64,000 nucleotides of DNA, from assembly GCA_963920765.1 (NCBI GenBank), contig OY987248.1, positions 6,048,539-6,112,538 of the forward strand, written 5' to 3'. This document shows, one piece after another, positions 23,996 through 34,467 of the stretch. A model generated the notes under the pieces. That model had not been told where the DNA came from. It did no database searches and was given only the letters and a program-made list of their open reading frames with translations. How positions within the stretch are numbered: position 1 is the first letter of the stretch; the number at the start of each line of letters is the position of its first letter. Position numbers and translations under genes: made by a program. The stretch comes from Ulota crispa (Eukaryota; Streptophyta; Bryopsida; Orthotrichales; Orthotrichaceae).

Positions 23996-24404
23996 GGAAT
24001 TGATATATGCACACCGGGGGGTTGATATTTGCACACCCCCCTAGGGTAAGTTTTAGATTTCTACCATCAAAAGCTAAATTTGAGAATTTTGAATTCAGAT
24101 TTGGACTTAGAGACCATGATTTAGTCTAGAACTACAAAAAAGTTACAATTTGACAACTCCCAATAAAAAAGTTTAACTAGGAGAAACAATGTTACTTTTA
24201 CTTTTATTTGTAAAATAAGCTAAACTTTTCCATTGGGTGTTATTGAATTGCAACTTTTTGTTTGAGGTTCTAAACTAAATCATGGTCTCTAAGTCCAAAT
24301 CTGAATTCAAAATTCTCAAATTTAGCTTTCTGATGGTAGAAATCTAAAACTTACCCTAGGGGGTGTGCAAATATCAGCCCCCTGTGTGCACATATCAATT
24401 CCTA
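23996..24404. mobile_element. MITE with ~150-bp inverted arms (GGAATTGATA ends)
   Basis: About 409 bp. The left arm (GGAATTGATATATGCACACC..., through the phrase AGACCATGATTTAGTCTAGA) is repeated in reverse complement on the right (from about 24243 to 24404). The core between the arms is about 90 bp. A partial copy of one arm lies at 55450-55612. Non-coding. Confidence 0.88.
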
Positions 24405-25617
24405 TAAAAAGTGATAAAATGCATTTGGAATAGTGCCCATGACGAACAGAATCCGTCCGACGGATCCGTCAGTCCTCGGGCCAGTGCAAAACTGCAAATG
24501 GGGCATGAGTGGAGTCACGTTCACTTAGATTTCAAATCCAGATCAGCAGGCACTCGCAAAGTCGCAATAGTACACGCTCGTGTAAAACGAGAATGCGAGA
24601 AACCGGTTCAGGATATTATGGTTCGTTGGCGCGACTCTAACTTGGCGGCTGGCGCTCATCACGCACCGCAGCCGCGCAGCCTCTGTCCCTGCGTCCTTTC
24701 TGTTCGCTATCGCCGCCTTCTCTTTAACTTATTTCATCTGGCTTGCTCATCTCGCTGCGATCGCATTGAGCTCTCATTTTCTTAAAAAGAGCACAAGTCG
24801 AGTATTATCGGTTTGTTTTTGGCGACTTGTGCGAGACGATCAGCTTGGGTATGACCTTCGATCATTTTGCTTCTGTTGTTGGTCCCGGGTTGTTGGTGCC
24901 CTTGAAGATCGCATGTCTAGTTGCACTATTGCTTCTGAGAGCGGTCTCCTTTTGGTAGAGTCCATCGCGACTCAGTTTTGGAGGTTTTCTAATTTCGTTG
25001 CTAGTTGCGATTCTCTTGCAGGCAACTTTTTTTCTTTGTGAGCACTAGCTGAGCAAGTTATGGGAACATGATATGCAGGAATGATTGCTTTTGAAGGATC
25101 TCGAGATGAAGGATCCACCTTGGTACGCGTGCATGCCGAGAACATATGAGCAGATACTAAAAACCCGCTTGGGTTTAAGTTATCCCGCGCTTTGACACGT
25201 CGTTGTTTGGGTCCCTGCGCGCCACCTTCACGTGACTCTTTTCTGATGCGTCTCAATCGTCAACCGAGTGGTTTTACTCTTTAGTTTCGTGTGGTCCATG
25301 TCTGCAACGATCTTGACAGCCTTGTGGTGATGCTCTGGCAACTTTGAGAGCTCAATGTAGACTGCCATGTCCCACTGTGCGCGCACTGATTCAAATTCTG
25401 CAATGCCTTGGAAAGCGGATCTCGGAGGCTTAATTAAGCTTTGGGCGCCGCAAGCTTCGATAATGGAGAGACTGGGACCTAAATTGTGAGCTCGTGATGG
25501 ACTGAGATCGCCGCGGATCCACATCGGCTATGGATTTTTTTGGAGTTTCGTAAGGGTTGAAGCGTGTCGAACGTTCACAAGCGTCAATACTTTTGAGTGG
25601 TTTGCAAGGGGGAAAGA
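24405..25617. other. G+C-richer upstream region of the phospholipase gene
   Basis: About 1.2 kb with a more gene-like composition than the surrounding intergenic DNA. It likely holds the promoter and 5' leader of the patatin-like gene. Several open frames exist on both strands. The longest on the minus strand (25228-25524, 98 codons, containing AQWDMAVYIELSKLPEHHHK) has no clear family, and I do not call it a gene. Confidence 0.4.
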
Positions 25618-27721
25618 ATGGAATGTGGTCCGGACATTTCTCTGGAGAGTTTCTTTGGGAGTCTGAGGGAGGAGATTGGCATAGGAGGGAGGCGATCCAT
25701 TCGAGGGTTGGGAGACGACGACCTCAAATTTCTGGACAAGATCAAGGCGCCTGCATCGGAGCTTCGTGGCAAAGTGTGCATCCTCAGCCTTGACGGTGGC
25801 GGCATGCCCGGCATTATACCCGCGCGTCTCCTCGCGCACCTCGAAGAGCTTCTTCAGCAGAAAAGTGGAGACGCGGATGCGCGCATCGCCGATTACTTTG
25901 ACGTGGTCACAGGTGATCACGAAACCGAGGCACTGAATGCGTGGGTACTCTTTGAGGTTCTTGCTTTTTCTGACATGATCAGAATGCGATTGATTGCAGG
26001 GACATCGGTAGGAGGTTTGCTGGCGACCATGTTGTTCACGGGGGACCAGAACAGCCGGCCATTGTTCCGAGCAGAGGAGGCGTGCAAGCTGATGGCAGAG
26101 CGGGGACGCGAGGTGTTCAAGAAAGTCACCAAGTCGTCCATGTGGTCGAAGCTGCGAATTACGAGGTTTAACAAAAGCAGCAACAGCCGACTCTCAGCGG
26201 CGCCACTAGAGCAAGTACTGAAAGAGTATCTGGTGAGAGAGGATGGCAGCGCGCTCACGCTTCGCGACACGATCAAACCGGTGCTAATACCGTGCTACGA
26301 CCTTTCTAGTGCCGCTCCATTCCTGTTCTCGCGTACCGACGCCTTCGAGAGCCAGATGTGGAACTTCAATCTGTGGGAGATTTGCCGTGCTACCACTGCC
26401 ACTCCCCCTTTCTTCCCCCCTGCTTGCATCACCTCTGTCGATGGCAAAACCTCGTGCACAGCCATTGACGGACGCGTCGTCATGCACAACCCCACTGCTG
26501 CCGCTATCACGCACGTTTTACATAACAAGCGGGAGTTCCCCTCAGTGCGTGGAGTGCAGGATTTGTTCGTGCTGTCTCTTGGCACTGGCCAGATTGACCA
26601 GACCTACATGTACGAGACTGTGCGCGGATGGAACGCGTTGCAATGGGTAAAGCCTCTTGCGAAGATCGTCTTGGACGGCATCGCCGATATGGTCGACCAC
26701 ACCATCAGCATCGCTTTCGGCGAGCACCGGAAACAATACCTTCGGATTCAGGTCACACCACTCTCAAACCTCTTCAGTGACACAACACTGGACTTCCACG
26801 CTTCCTGTATATTCTAAAATGTTGTTTGCACTTCTCATTGGTCAATCTCCCTTCATCAAGCTGTGAAAACATGTGCAACGAGCTCATTTGGTCATGATGC
26901 TGCTGTCATTTCAGAGGACTGAGTGGCTCGGTGATTGTGGACTTGTCATCTCATATGTGCTAAGCCAAATTCTCTTCACATTAAAATCTTCTCACTGAAT
27001 GTGTAATGATTTCTCATGGTTGTAGAGGACTATTCAAGGGATAGTAGATAACCCTATTTCCATTCACGGATCAGTAGCCAAGCTTTTGCAAATTGTAGGC
27101 CACGCAGAAGTTGGTGCTGACCGTGGAATGGGTGTTGCTCTTTTGCAGATGGCCGGGTTACCCAACCAAGCAGCAACCGAGGTGGACGAAGTGCATCACT
27201 TTGTGAAGCTTGCAGAAGACGTGCTGGATCACAAAAGTATGGAGTTTCTGCCTTTTGGAGGCCGCATGCCTCTGTTGGTGAGCAACCGGAAGCGCCTGGA
27301 CTGGTTTGCTGACCAGCTTGTGAAGGAGCGCAGAGCAAGGTCGTTACGACTATTCCCAACTGTAGCATCGAAATCTATGCAGCATGTGGATAGTCTTCTT
27401 TGTCCTGTTGGTAAATGATCCCTTCGTATGAATAGCTAGCACTCCTCCCGTGGAAACACCTCTCGCAGCTCTTCTAGCAAAGTGTTTTGCTTGATCCCCC
27501 TGTTTAGGTTTTGTTTCTCCTCGGATGGTGCAACTCTTGTGGAATGTGTGTCACTTTGTATTGGTAGATTCTGTGCTTCAAGGTTGTTCTCAACTGGGTA
27601 GCGTGTATCATGCTTAGGTTGTGTGTCCTGCAGGTGTCCAGACCCAACCGAAAGTGCGTTTCAAACTTTCATTGAAAAGCTGAAAAGCTCCTGCCCTGAA
27701 GTCACGAAGGTGAAGGAGTGA
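25618..27721 (+). CDS. Patatin-like acyl hydrolase (pPLAIII-type)
   Basis: Patatin proteins release fatty acids from phospholipids or galactolipids. Four exons: 25618-25912, 26000-26751, 27149-27410, 27642-27721. The sum is 1,389 nt, or 462 residues. Seen: the oxyanion-hole motif DGGGMPG (about residues 59-65), the nucleophile elbow GTSVG (about 99-103, serine about 101), and the Asp motif as DGR (about 255-257) where the family has DGG or DGA. The blocks VVMHNPTAAAITHVLHNKRE, FPSV-GV--LFVLSLGTGQ and KRLDWFADQLVKE resemble plant pPLAIII proteins, which normally have GxGxG in place of GxSxG, so this member looks intermediate. Intron 1 (25913-25999) is 87 nt and stop-free in frame. The last exon join (PV|DPTESAFQTF) is chosen because it opens a coding-like tail ending TKVKE; without it translation ends at 27418. 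The start is the ATG giving MECGPD; there is no signal peptide. Confidence 0.9.
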
Positions 27722-28751
27722 CTAGGAACTGTCACAGTAACATTCGCAAAGATGCTACTGCTTTAGGAAGTTTAGTGAAAATCAACAATCAAGCATTTGC
27801 AAGAACCATGGCGATGGTGATAGAGGAAATGGAAGACTGCACAGAACTGCCTCTGTCTGAAATTCTTCGTAATTTGGTAGCATCCACACTCTTCATCCTC
27901 TCCTTTTACTTATTTCAATTGAAACCAGCTATTCATAGACTTTTGTTGCTTGATTAGTATTGTTATATTTAGCAAATTAGGAGGTTCACCCTCGGTAAAT
28001 GACGGCAAACCGACATCATGCATGTGACTGAAGTCTCTAACATTAAACTCTGTTAAACTGGCAGATGCTCACAACAGGCGTTTTTTCCAAGACGTGGGTG
28101 CACTTTGTAATGTAAATCTGTGGCCGTGGCGTTAGTTGTTAGAGATTTGCGTGGTTGAGCGTCACAATATGGATGTTGTGAAGTACACCAATTGACAAAC
28201 TTGACAATCCTTGAATTTTACAAGCATGAGCATGGACACAAGTGCAAAGGATGTTCTTCATGTTTCTGAGTAAATCATTTTTATGTGCGTGAAGCCAAGA
28301 CACCTTGATACCACTGTTTAATAATGTTGTGCAAGAACCCACTTGCCATAGATGTTGTACGGAATTTATTTTTTAATTTTGTTACTTTTTGCCAAAGTCT
28401 GATACAAGTAGGTTCCATAAAAATTCTTCCAAGTGCATGGTCTATTATTGCAAACATCACACTATATGGATTATACTTCAATTATTGCTACTTGAAAATC
28501 ATCAAATTGTATGTTCATAAAATGCAACGATAGGGGCATTGTTGTGACTCTTTGTGATAATGATGTGAATTTTGCACTCCCACTAATATGATGTGTCAAT
28601 GTAATGTTTCCTTTCAGAATTGGTGGTGATTAGATCTTAAACCAATACCATGTTTTTTTCTGGAATTGTGAAGTTGTCTTATGTTGAAGTATGTATGATG
28701 CTGCTTTAAGTATCACTTAACCCATGTTGTATTTAGCACTCTAACATCAAG
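27722..28751. other. 3' flank and AT-rich intergenic DNA
   Basis: The first few hundred bases are likely 3' UTR of the phospholipase gene. Beyond that there are only short open frames without domains. No repeat termini recognised. Confidence 0.4.
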
Positions 28752-28881
28752 CACTACAAGAAAAACTTGTCCTAAATAGCTAGTTCACAATGATTATAAC
28801 TCACTCATCTAATAATCAATGTGAACATTTGCAATCATTGTGGACTACTGTAGTCATTTAGGACAAAAAAAAATTGTAGTA
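28752..28881. mobile_element. Miniature CACTA-type element
   Basis: 130 bp. It begins CACTACAAGAAAAACTTGTC, the classic CACTA/CMC terminus, and ends with the inverted counterpart TTGTAGTA (last base changed from G). It is flanked by the 3-base duplication AAG (28749-28751 and 28882-28884), as expected for CACTA transposition. The inner part also pairs (GTCCTAAATAG / CATTTAGGAC). Non-coding. Confidence 0.88.
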
Positions 28882-28916
28882 AAGGATACTTGTTGAGGCA
28901 CTTGTTTAGGGATTCT

Positions 28917-29477
28917 AAGGGCAATTTCACACTATGACTGGCCAAGTTGAGAGGCCGTGGGATTGAGTGGCCAAACTTTGGTGAGCGGCCAACAAAATGG
29001 GTTGAAAATAGGTATTAAAATATTGTTTTTGACACCTTTGGCCGCCCTTAGTGTGAAGCCTCCAAATGCCAAGTCCAAAGGCCAAACTCTTGGCAATGAG
29101 CTTCCACGGACTCTCAACTTGAATGGCCATAGTGTGAAGCCTCCAAAGGCCAAGCCCAAAGTCCAAAGCCATAGCATTTATTAAACCTTCCAAATCCAGT
29201 GGCCAAGATCTTGTAAGCTTTTGATTATTTTATGAAAACAATGTGACAGCCTCTCAACCATAGTTTTGGGTCTTCATTTTTGCTAGACCCAAACAATTGC
29301 CGAGAGGCCGTCAACCTTGGATGATAAAGTGCTGCCATGTAAACATTTGGAGGATGACAGCCTTTGAAATTTGGCCTCTAATGTGAAGGGTTGAGTGCCC
29401 GGACTCTGGGTTTCTAGCAATCTGATTGGTACAGACCGACGGCCTCTTGACCTTTGGCCATAGTGTGAAGCCGCCCT
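28917..29477. mobile_element. MITE with TTCACACTATG ends
   Basis: About 560 bp. Left end AGGGCAATTTCACACTATG, right end CATAGTGTGAAGCCGCCCT. The phrase TAGTGTGAAGCCTCCAAA and the word GGCCAA recur within, giving internal direct and inverted repeats. Small open frames across it read through repeats only. Related termini occur at 37755-38130 and near 53322. Confidence 0.75.
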
Positions 29478-30030
29478 AAACTATGGTTGCAAAATTGACT
29501 CTAAATTCAACCCTCAACAAATATCCCTAGAAATCATTTGTTGTTTGTTTTCTTGGATGCACTTTTTTCCCTTGTCTTGTTTAGTAGGGTTACTCAAAAT
29601 TGCCACAATATTTCATGTTGCTTTATCTTGAATAACCAAGCCCATTTTTTTCCCTAGAAAACATTCAAAATTGCCATTCCTAATCCTTTGATATGAAGAA
29701 ACAAGTTTTTAAGTATTCTTTAATTAGAAATCTAAGAGTAGGATCTTGCCTTGAGGATCTTGCATTGGATTAATACAAAAACACTAGGTGAATTTTTGTA
29801 AGGTTTGATTACACAAATTGAGAGACACGATAATTTGATATTAGTCTCAAAGTTTTTTTTTGGCTCTTATCCAAAAGAGTTAAATCTCTTTCACTACCTA
29901 TTGTAGACAATTTTGCATTATGAATGCTAAGTCCATTGATTTAAGTTGTTACATATCATCATAAATTTTCATGGCCAATGGAGACATGAAATACACCATA
30001 CATGGGCCTCCATGGTGGGCATATAAATAA
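29478..30030. other. AT-rich intergenic DNA
   Basis: No gene, repeat terminus or RNA feature recognised in this stretch. Confidence 0.4.
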
Positions 30031-30814
30031 CATCTTATTTATTAAATTGGGAAAAACGGTACATTTTAGAACTTCTAAAGTTGGTGTTTGCAAGAATATT
30101 TTGGCAATTTAAAGTGAATTTTATGATAATGTCTTTAACCCCTAAACGCTCGCGAGGTGAGGGCAAAACATAAATGCATTAAAAAAAAATACTCTTGTAA
30201 CTTCAATGAAGTTTGTTTCAAAAGAGAAAATAAGAATCATGATGTTTAGCAATTATCCATATGGTCAAATATTCAAAACAAGTTTTGTACTCTTATTTAA
30301 TGAATTTAGAAACATTTACCATTTGATATTCACCAAAATTACAAACTTTACTCATTGATTTCAAAATTTGGTATGATTGGTTAAAAATAGACACTCTATC
30401 CTAAACTTCAAAAATGCTATCTTTTGAAAGGAGAGAACATCATTAGTTTCCCAAAATAGTAAATTCTACAACACTAGCAAATATTGAAGTGTTTGTCTTT
30501 GAAAAATTCTCTTTGGAGGGGTTTAACTTGGATTGACATGATTCAAGTTAAGTTGGAAAGTAGACTTGATTTTCTATTACAGAAAAAAAAAAGTTTTTTG
30601 GAAAAGTTTTTTTGTCTTGGGCAGCCCAAAAAAAACGGGCAGTGACCAAAAAATGGTCAATTGGGCCCTTAGGGGTTAAGACCCTACATCACTGATGAAA
30701 GATTTTGAAGAAATCATTATAAAATTCACATTGAATCACCAGAAGACTCTCACAAATGCAAAATTTAGAAATCCCAAAATGTACCTTTTTATTCCCAATT
30801 TAACAAATATGGTG
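30031..30814. mobile_element. MITE with TTAAATTGGGAAAAA ends, interrupted
   Basis: Left end ATTAAATTGGGAAAAACGG, right end ATTCCCAATTTAACAAATAT, inverted repeats. It is split by the TTAA-flanked element at 30139-30675. Without that insertion it is about 245 bp, the size of the intact sibling at 42096-42347. The right half matches the sequence at 63890-63997 (phrases AAATTCAC and ACTCTCA-AAA). Confidence 0.82.
30139..30675. mobile_element. TTAA-flanked MITE with CCCC ends, copy B5
   Basis: 537 bp between TTAA tetranucleotides (30135-30138 and 30676-30679). Ends are CCCCTAAACGCTCGCG and GGGCCCTTAGGGG. Inserted into the TTAAATTGGG element. The shared CCCCTAAACG start with copy B1 groups the two despite different interiors. 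Non-coding. Confidence 0.82.
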
Positions 30815-30819
30815 TTTAA

Positions 30820-31724
30820 CCCTATAGAGACCACCAAACCATATTTTGGTTCAAGAGAGTAGTTTTGGGCCTATACAGTAATATTGCTCAACAATTTGGA
30901 AAATGATCTTGAAGAATGCTTGTGATCACAAGAATTTTGCATCCAACCCAATAAACAACAATAGAATCAGATATGGGAGTTGATAAATAATGGTGTTTAT
31001 ACATCATGGCCTCAAAATACATATCCATATTTGGTCAAAGATGGATCAAAGCAACAACACAATACATCAAACATCCAAAAAGAATGCCATATTTCAATTG
31101 TGCAATCTTACAAAACTTCAAATTGCTCAAGGAATACGCTTGTATTGTTTCTCTATACAATAGTTGTACAATTGTACTATTTGAGAATCCATTGAAATGA
31201 TGCTATTGATTTATTTAAAAAAAATTCATCCTACATTTAAGGCCAATTCTTGATTGCTTTCACCAATCGGATTTTTTGTAACAATTATCAAATTTCTTGT
31301 GGAACCATTTTAGGTTAGCAAAGAAAATGGGATTTTTGACCCTTTTTGTCCACTTAGCTACACCTTGTGATTGCTATTTTTGTCTATATTAAGGAAACTA
31401 GTCCTGTTGGAAAGGTGGGAAACCTTGCTTCTTAGAAATGTAAGGCTCTTCTCAATCAAAGCTTGCATGAAGCGCTAACATTCAAAACCACACAAGCATG
31501 AAAAACTAAAGATTTTTCATATACAACTCACTCAATCATTATAGTATTTCACCTCCAATGGTAGATCTAGCTGTAATTTTGATGCATTGCAACAAACAAG
31601 GTGCCCTTCACATTTGTATGGTTGGATTGTTCAAATCAGGTCCATATTTGTTTTAAATGCACATTTAATCTTATTGCCCCAGTTTCTAGTGGATTTTGGG
31701 AAAATGTGTGTGGTCTTTATAGGG
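30820..31724. mobile_element. TTAA-flanked element, 905 bp, copy B6
   Basis: Flanked by TTAA (30816-30819 and 31725-31728). Ends are CCCTATAGAGACCACC and the inverted GTGGTCTTTATAGGG. It is the largest of the TTAA group. It contains overlapping open frames of 60-70 codons (30980-31200) on the plus strand with no recognised domain. It directly abuts the right end of the element at 30031-30814. Confidence 0.75.
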
Positions 31725-34467
31725 TTAATATGTTAGGGATTCACAATACATTAAGTCTTTTTGCAAACCAAATTTACAGGGCATATTTCTAAAATAAAAA
31801 TGTCAGATTGAAAGATTTATTTTTTTACAATCACAAGAAAATAAAGTAACAATGAAGGGCAAACATATGTTGTTATTGTAATTTAAAAGCTAACGTATTT
31901 ATGTAGTACACTAATGCTTTGAGCATACTCAAATGAAGGGTCCTAGTATGATATTTGTGAGTATTCAACAATTTTTCAAGTATATTCTCAACATTGGGAA
32001 TATTTGGTCCCTTTTCTTTAATCATCCAATGATTTTTTGTGAATGAAATTATTTCTTGTTAGACTTAGGCACATTGAAATTCCTTCCTAGAACATCAAAA
32101 TGTTCCCATCATATTGATTGATTCATCATATATGCTTTTAAAATCACATACTTCTCAAACTTTCTCTATCTATTCAAAATAGGGGTAGGGGACTTCACCT
32201 ATTGCCCCTTTTTCCAATAGAAATGCCCCTTTTCTAGTAGAGTTGCCCTTATTGCTTGCCTTTGGGAGAAGTTAAGGACAATTGGCATGCTCAATCTACC
32301 CTCCATGTGCAAACTCTACAAAATTCCCTAAATTTTTGTACTTGTAAGCTTCATCAACATTAAAAAAAAATTCACTTATATTCCTTACAAAAGTTCTTGT
32401 AAAAATAATTTCAAAAATTTGCTAAAAAAGTTCAATAGTACAAGCTTGCCCAAAATCTACTTTATTAAGGACATGGATTTTGGGACCCTAGGGGTTAAGA
32501 GAATGTAAATCACCTAAGCATCTATCAGCAGGTTGGAATTTGGAATCTAATTGTAAGCCCTTAAATCATGGTTCACTTAGAAATGCATTTGTAACAATAC
32601 TTTTTGAAAGTTAATGTGATTTTTTTTCAATAATTGAGTGTAGTATTAAAAAAAACCTTGCTTGGAACCATTGTACCAACAATATTTTGAATACGACATT
32701 TTATCAGTGTTAAAATTTTTTTATTGTCCCTTTCCCAACTATTTGCTTTCATTTCTTTAGTCGAGAAGCTAATGTTGGTTTGAAATCTCTATGGATGGGA
32801 TGTGGAGCAATGCTAATTACATTCAACGAGCAAGTTAAGAAGAGTAAAGAAGCCAATTTCTATACTAAAGTTGAAATGAATCAAAGAGAAAATTGGCACT
32901 TTGTTGAGCATAGAATTTTACATAAAGTAAGGACCCAAAAAAGGAATATGTCCTTATGTAGTGTTAGAATAATTATTGTTTGTACACACTTCAAAACATC
33001 TTACTTATATGATTGCATAATTCCACGGGATGTGGCTTCCAAACAAATATATCCTTTCTTTAGGTTTTGAAATCTCCTTTTATACAAACATCTACAAAGA
33101 ACTCATGATTGTGTTAATATATTGCAATTGATTGGAGGCTATTCCTAGTCTCAATATCAATCACAATGCCACATTTAACTAAATATGCACTACACAAAGA
33201 CCATAAGTGAAAGCGTAAATATTATCTTGATTTGCTAAAGATTAGGAGATACTTATCAAACATCAAGAAATATACTCAGATGAGAAGACATGCAAAATTT
33301 TGAGAAAAATATGTGCATAAATATTGGGAAATCTTCAATGTCCAAGAACACAAAAAGTCCATAATACATGAATAGTCATATTGACATAAATTTGGCATTG
33401 CGTTGCTACACTTAAATTATAAAAATATCTCATTTATCTACAAAGTAATGCTGCTCATTTTAATAACATGAAGAATCACATAATCTTATTTAATGGAATG
33501 AATTTCACAATTTGTATTACAATCCATTACACTATTGATATTGTGATTTAGTTTTTTTGTGCAAGAGTACCACTTTGTTATGGTAACCTAGGCAAAGGTT
33601 TTTCAATTTAGCTCAATCTAGGCAAGAATCTAGGTTACCCATTGTACTTATTTGCAACATCAAATTTTCCATGTTTGTTTGCAATGTGCATATACAAAGT
33701 TTGAAAAATTATTCAATTCTTGCCCAAGTCTCCAATTGATTCCTAATGTGATTGTTCTTCATTCTATGCATGCATATTCAACCTTTACATTTGCTTCTTA
33801 TGCACCAAGACCTAAAATATCATTGAAGGGTTAAGGTAAGTGAATCCAATTCTAACCATATTTGGATTCCAACCATCCAAAAAATCTTGAACAATAAATA
33901 AACATTGATAAACAAAATGCACACAATCTTAACACCAAGTCTCAAACTAGTTTTGTCACAACATTGAATCAATATAACTTTTGCATGCAACATCCAAATG
34001 ATGAATATTTTCAATTCATCATATTATCTTTCAATTGATGAAAAAATGCCAATGCAAGGATCAATAGACATTTGATCATTCTACATGGCAAGACAACATA
34101 AAGCAACAAAAACCAACAACTATATGAACTATTTACAACACCTCTCAATAAGTTGAGACTCTATGTAGCTACGTATAAGCAAGAAAATCTTAGAATAAAA
34201 ATTACAAAAATGAATTGGAACTATCCAATAAAAAAGTATTAGCATTCAAAGTTGGCAACTATTTAACATTTTTCGCCAAAAATTTGTTGCGTCATTGCAT
34301 CTTGCACTATCGTAAGGGAAGGTTTCCACGTTTGAGCTAAGGTGCTACATCGGTATGATCCAACTTATCAGTTTGGGCTCCAACTCCACCCATCAGAAAG
34401 TGACCCTAAACCCTAAAATCGAACTAATTCTTAGTGCAAAATATGTTGGTATAGGGTTTCTCCCATC
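31725..34467. other. AT-rich intergenic DNA
   Basis: No gene recognised. The single end GGACCCTAGGGGTTAAG near 32481 resembles a right terminus of the TTAA-flanked group, but I could not find its partner. The open frame at 32780-33070 (96 codons) has no known domain. A CCCTAAACCCTAAAA telomere-type word lies at about 34404, just after the acyltransferase stop codon. Confidence 0.4.

Noticed and set aside
25913-25999. Reading straight through intron 1 as part of the phospholipase protein
   Set aside because: The continuous frame is tempting, but the spliced form gives the conserved VVTGTSVGG junction, and the extra 29 residues would break the nucleophile elbow. Kept only as a possible isoform.
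28932-29184. Frames of 75-88 codons with repeated FGGFTL/KPPNAK words
   Set aside because: They are translations of the internal repeats of the TTCACACTATG element.
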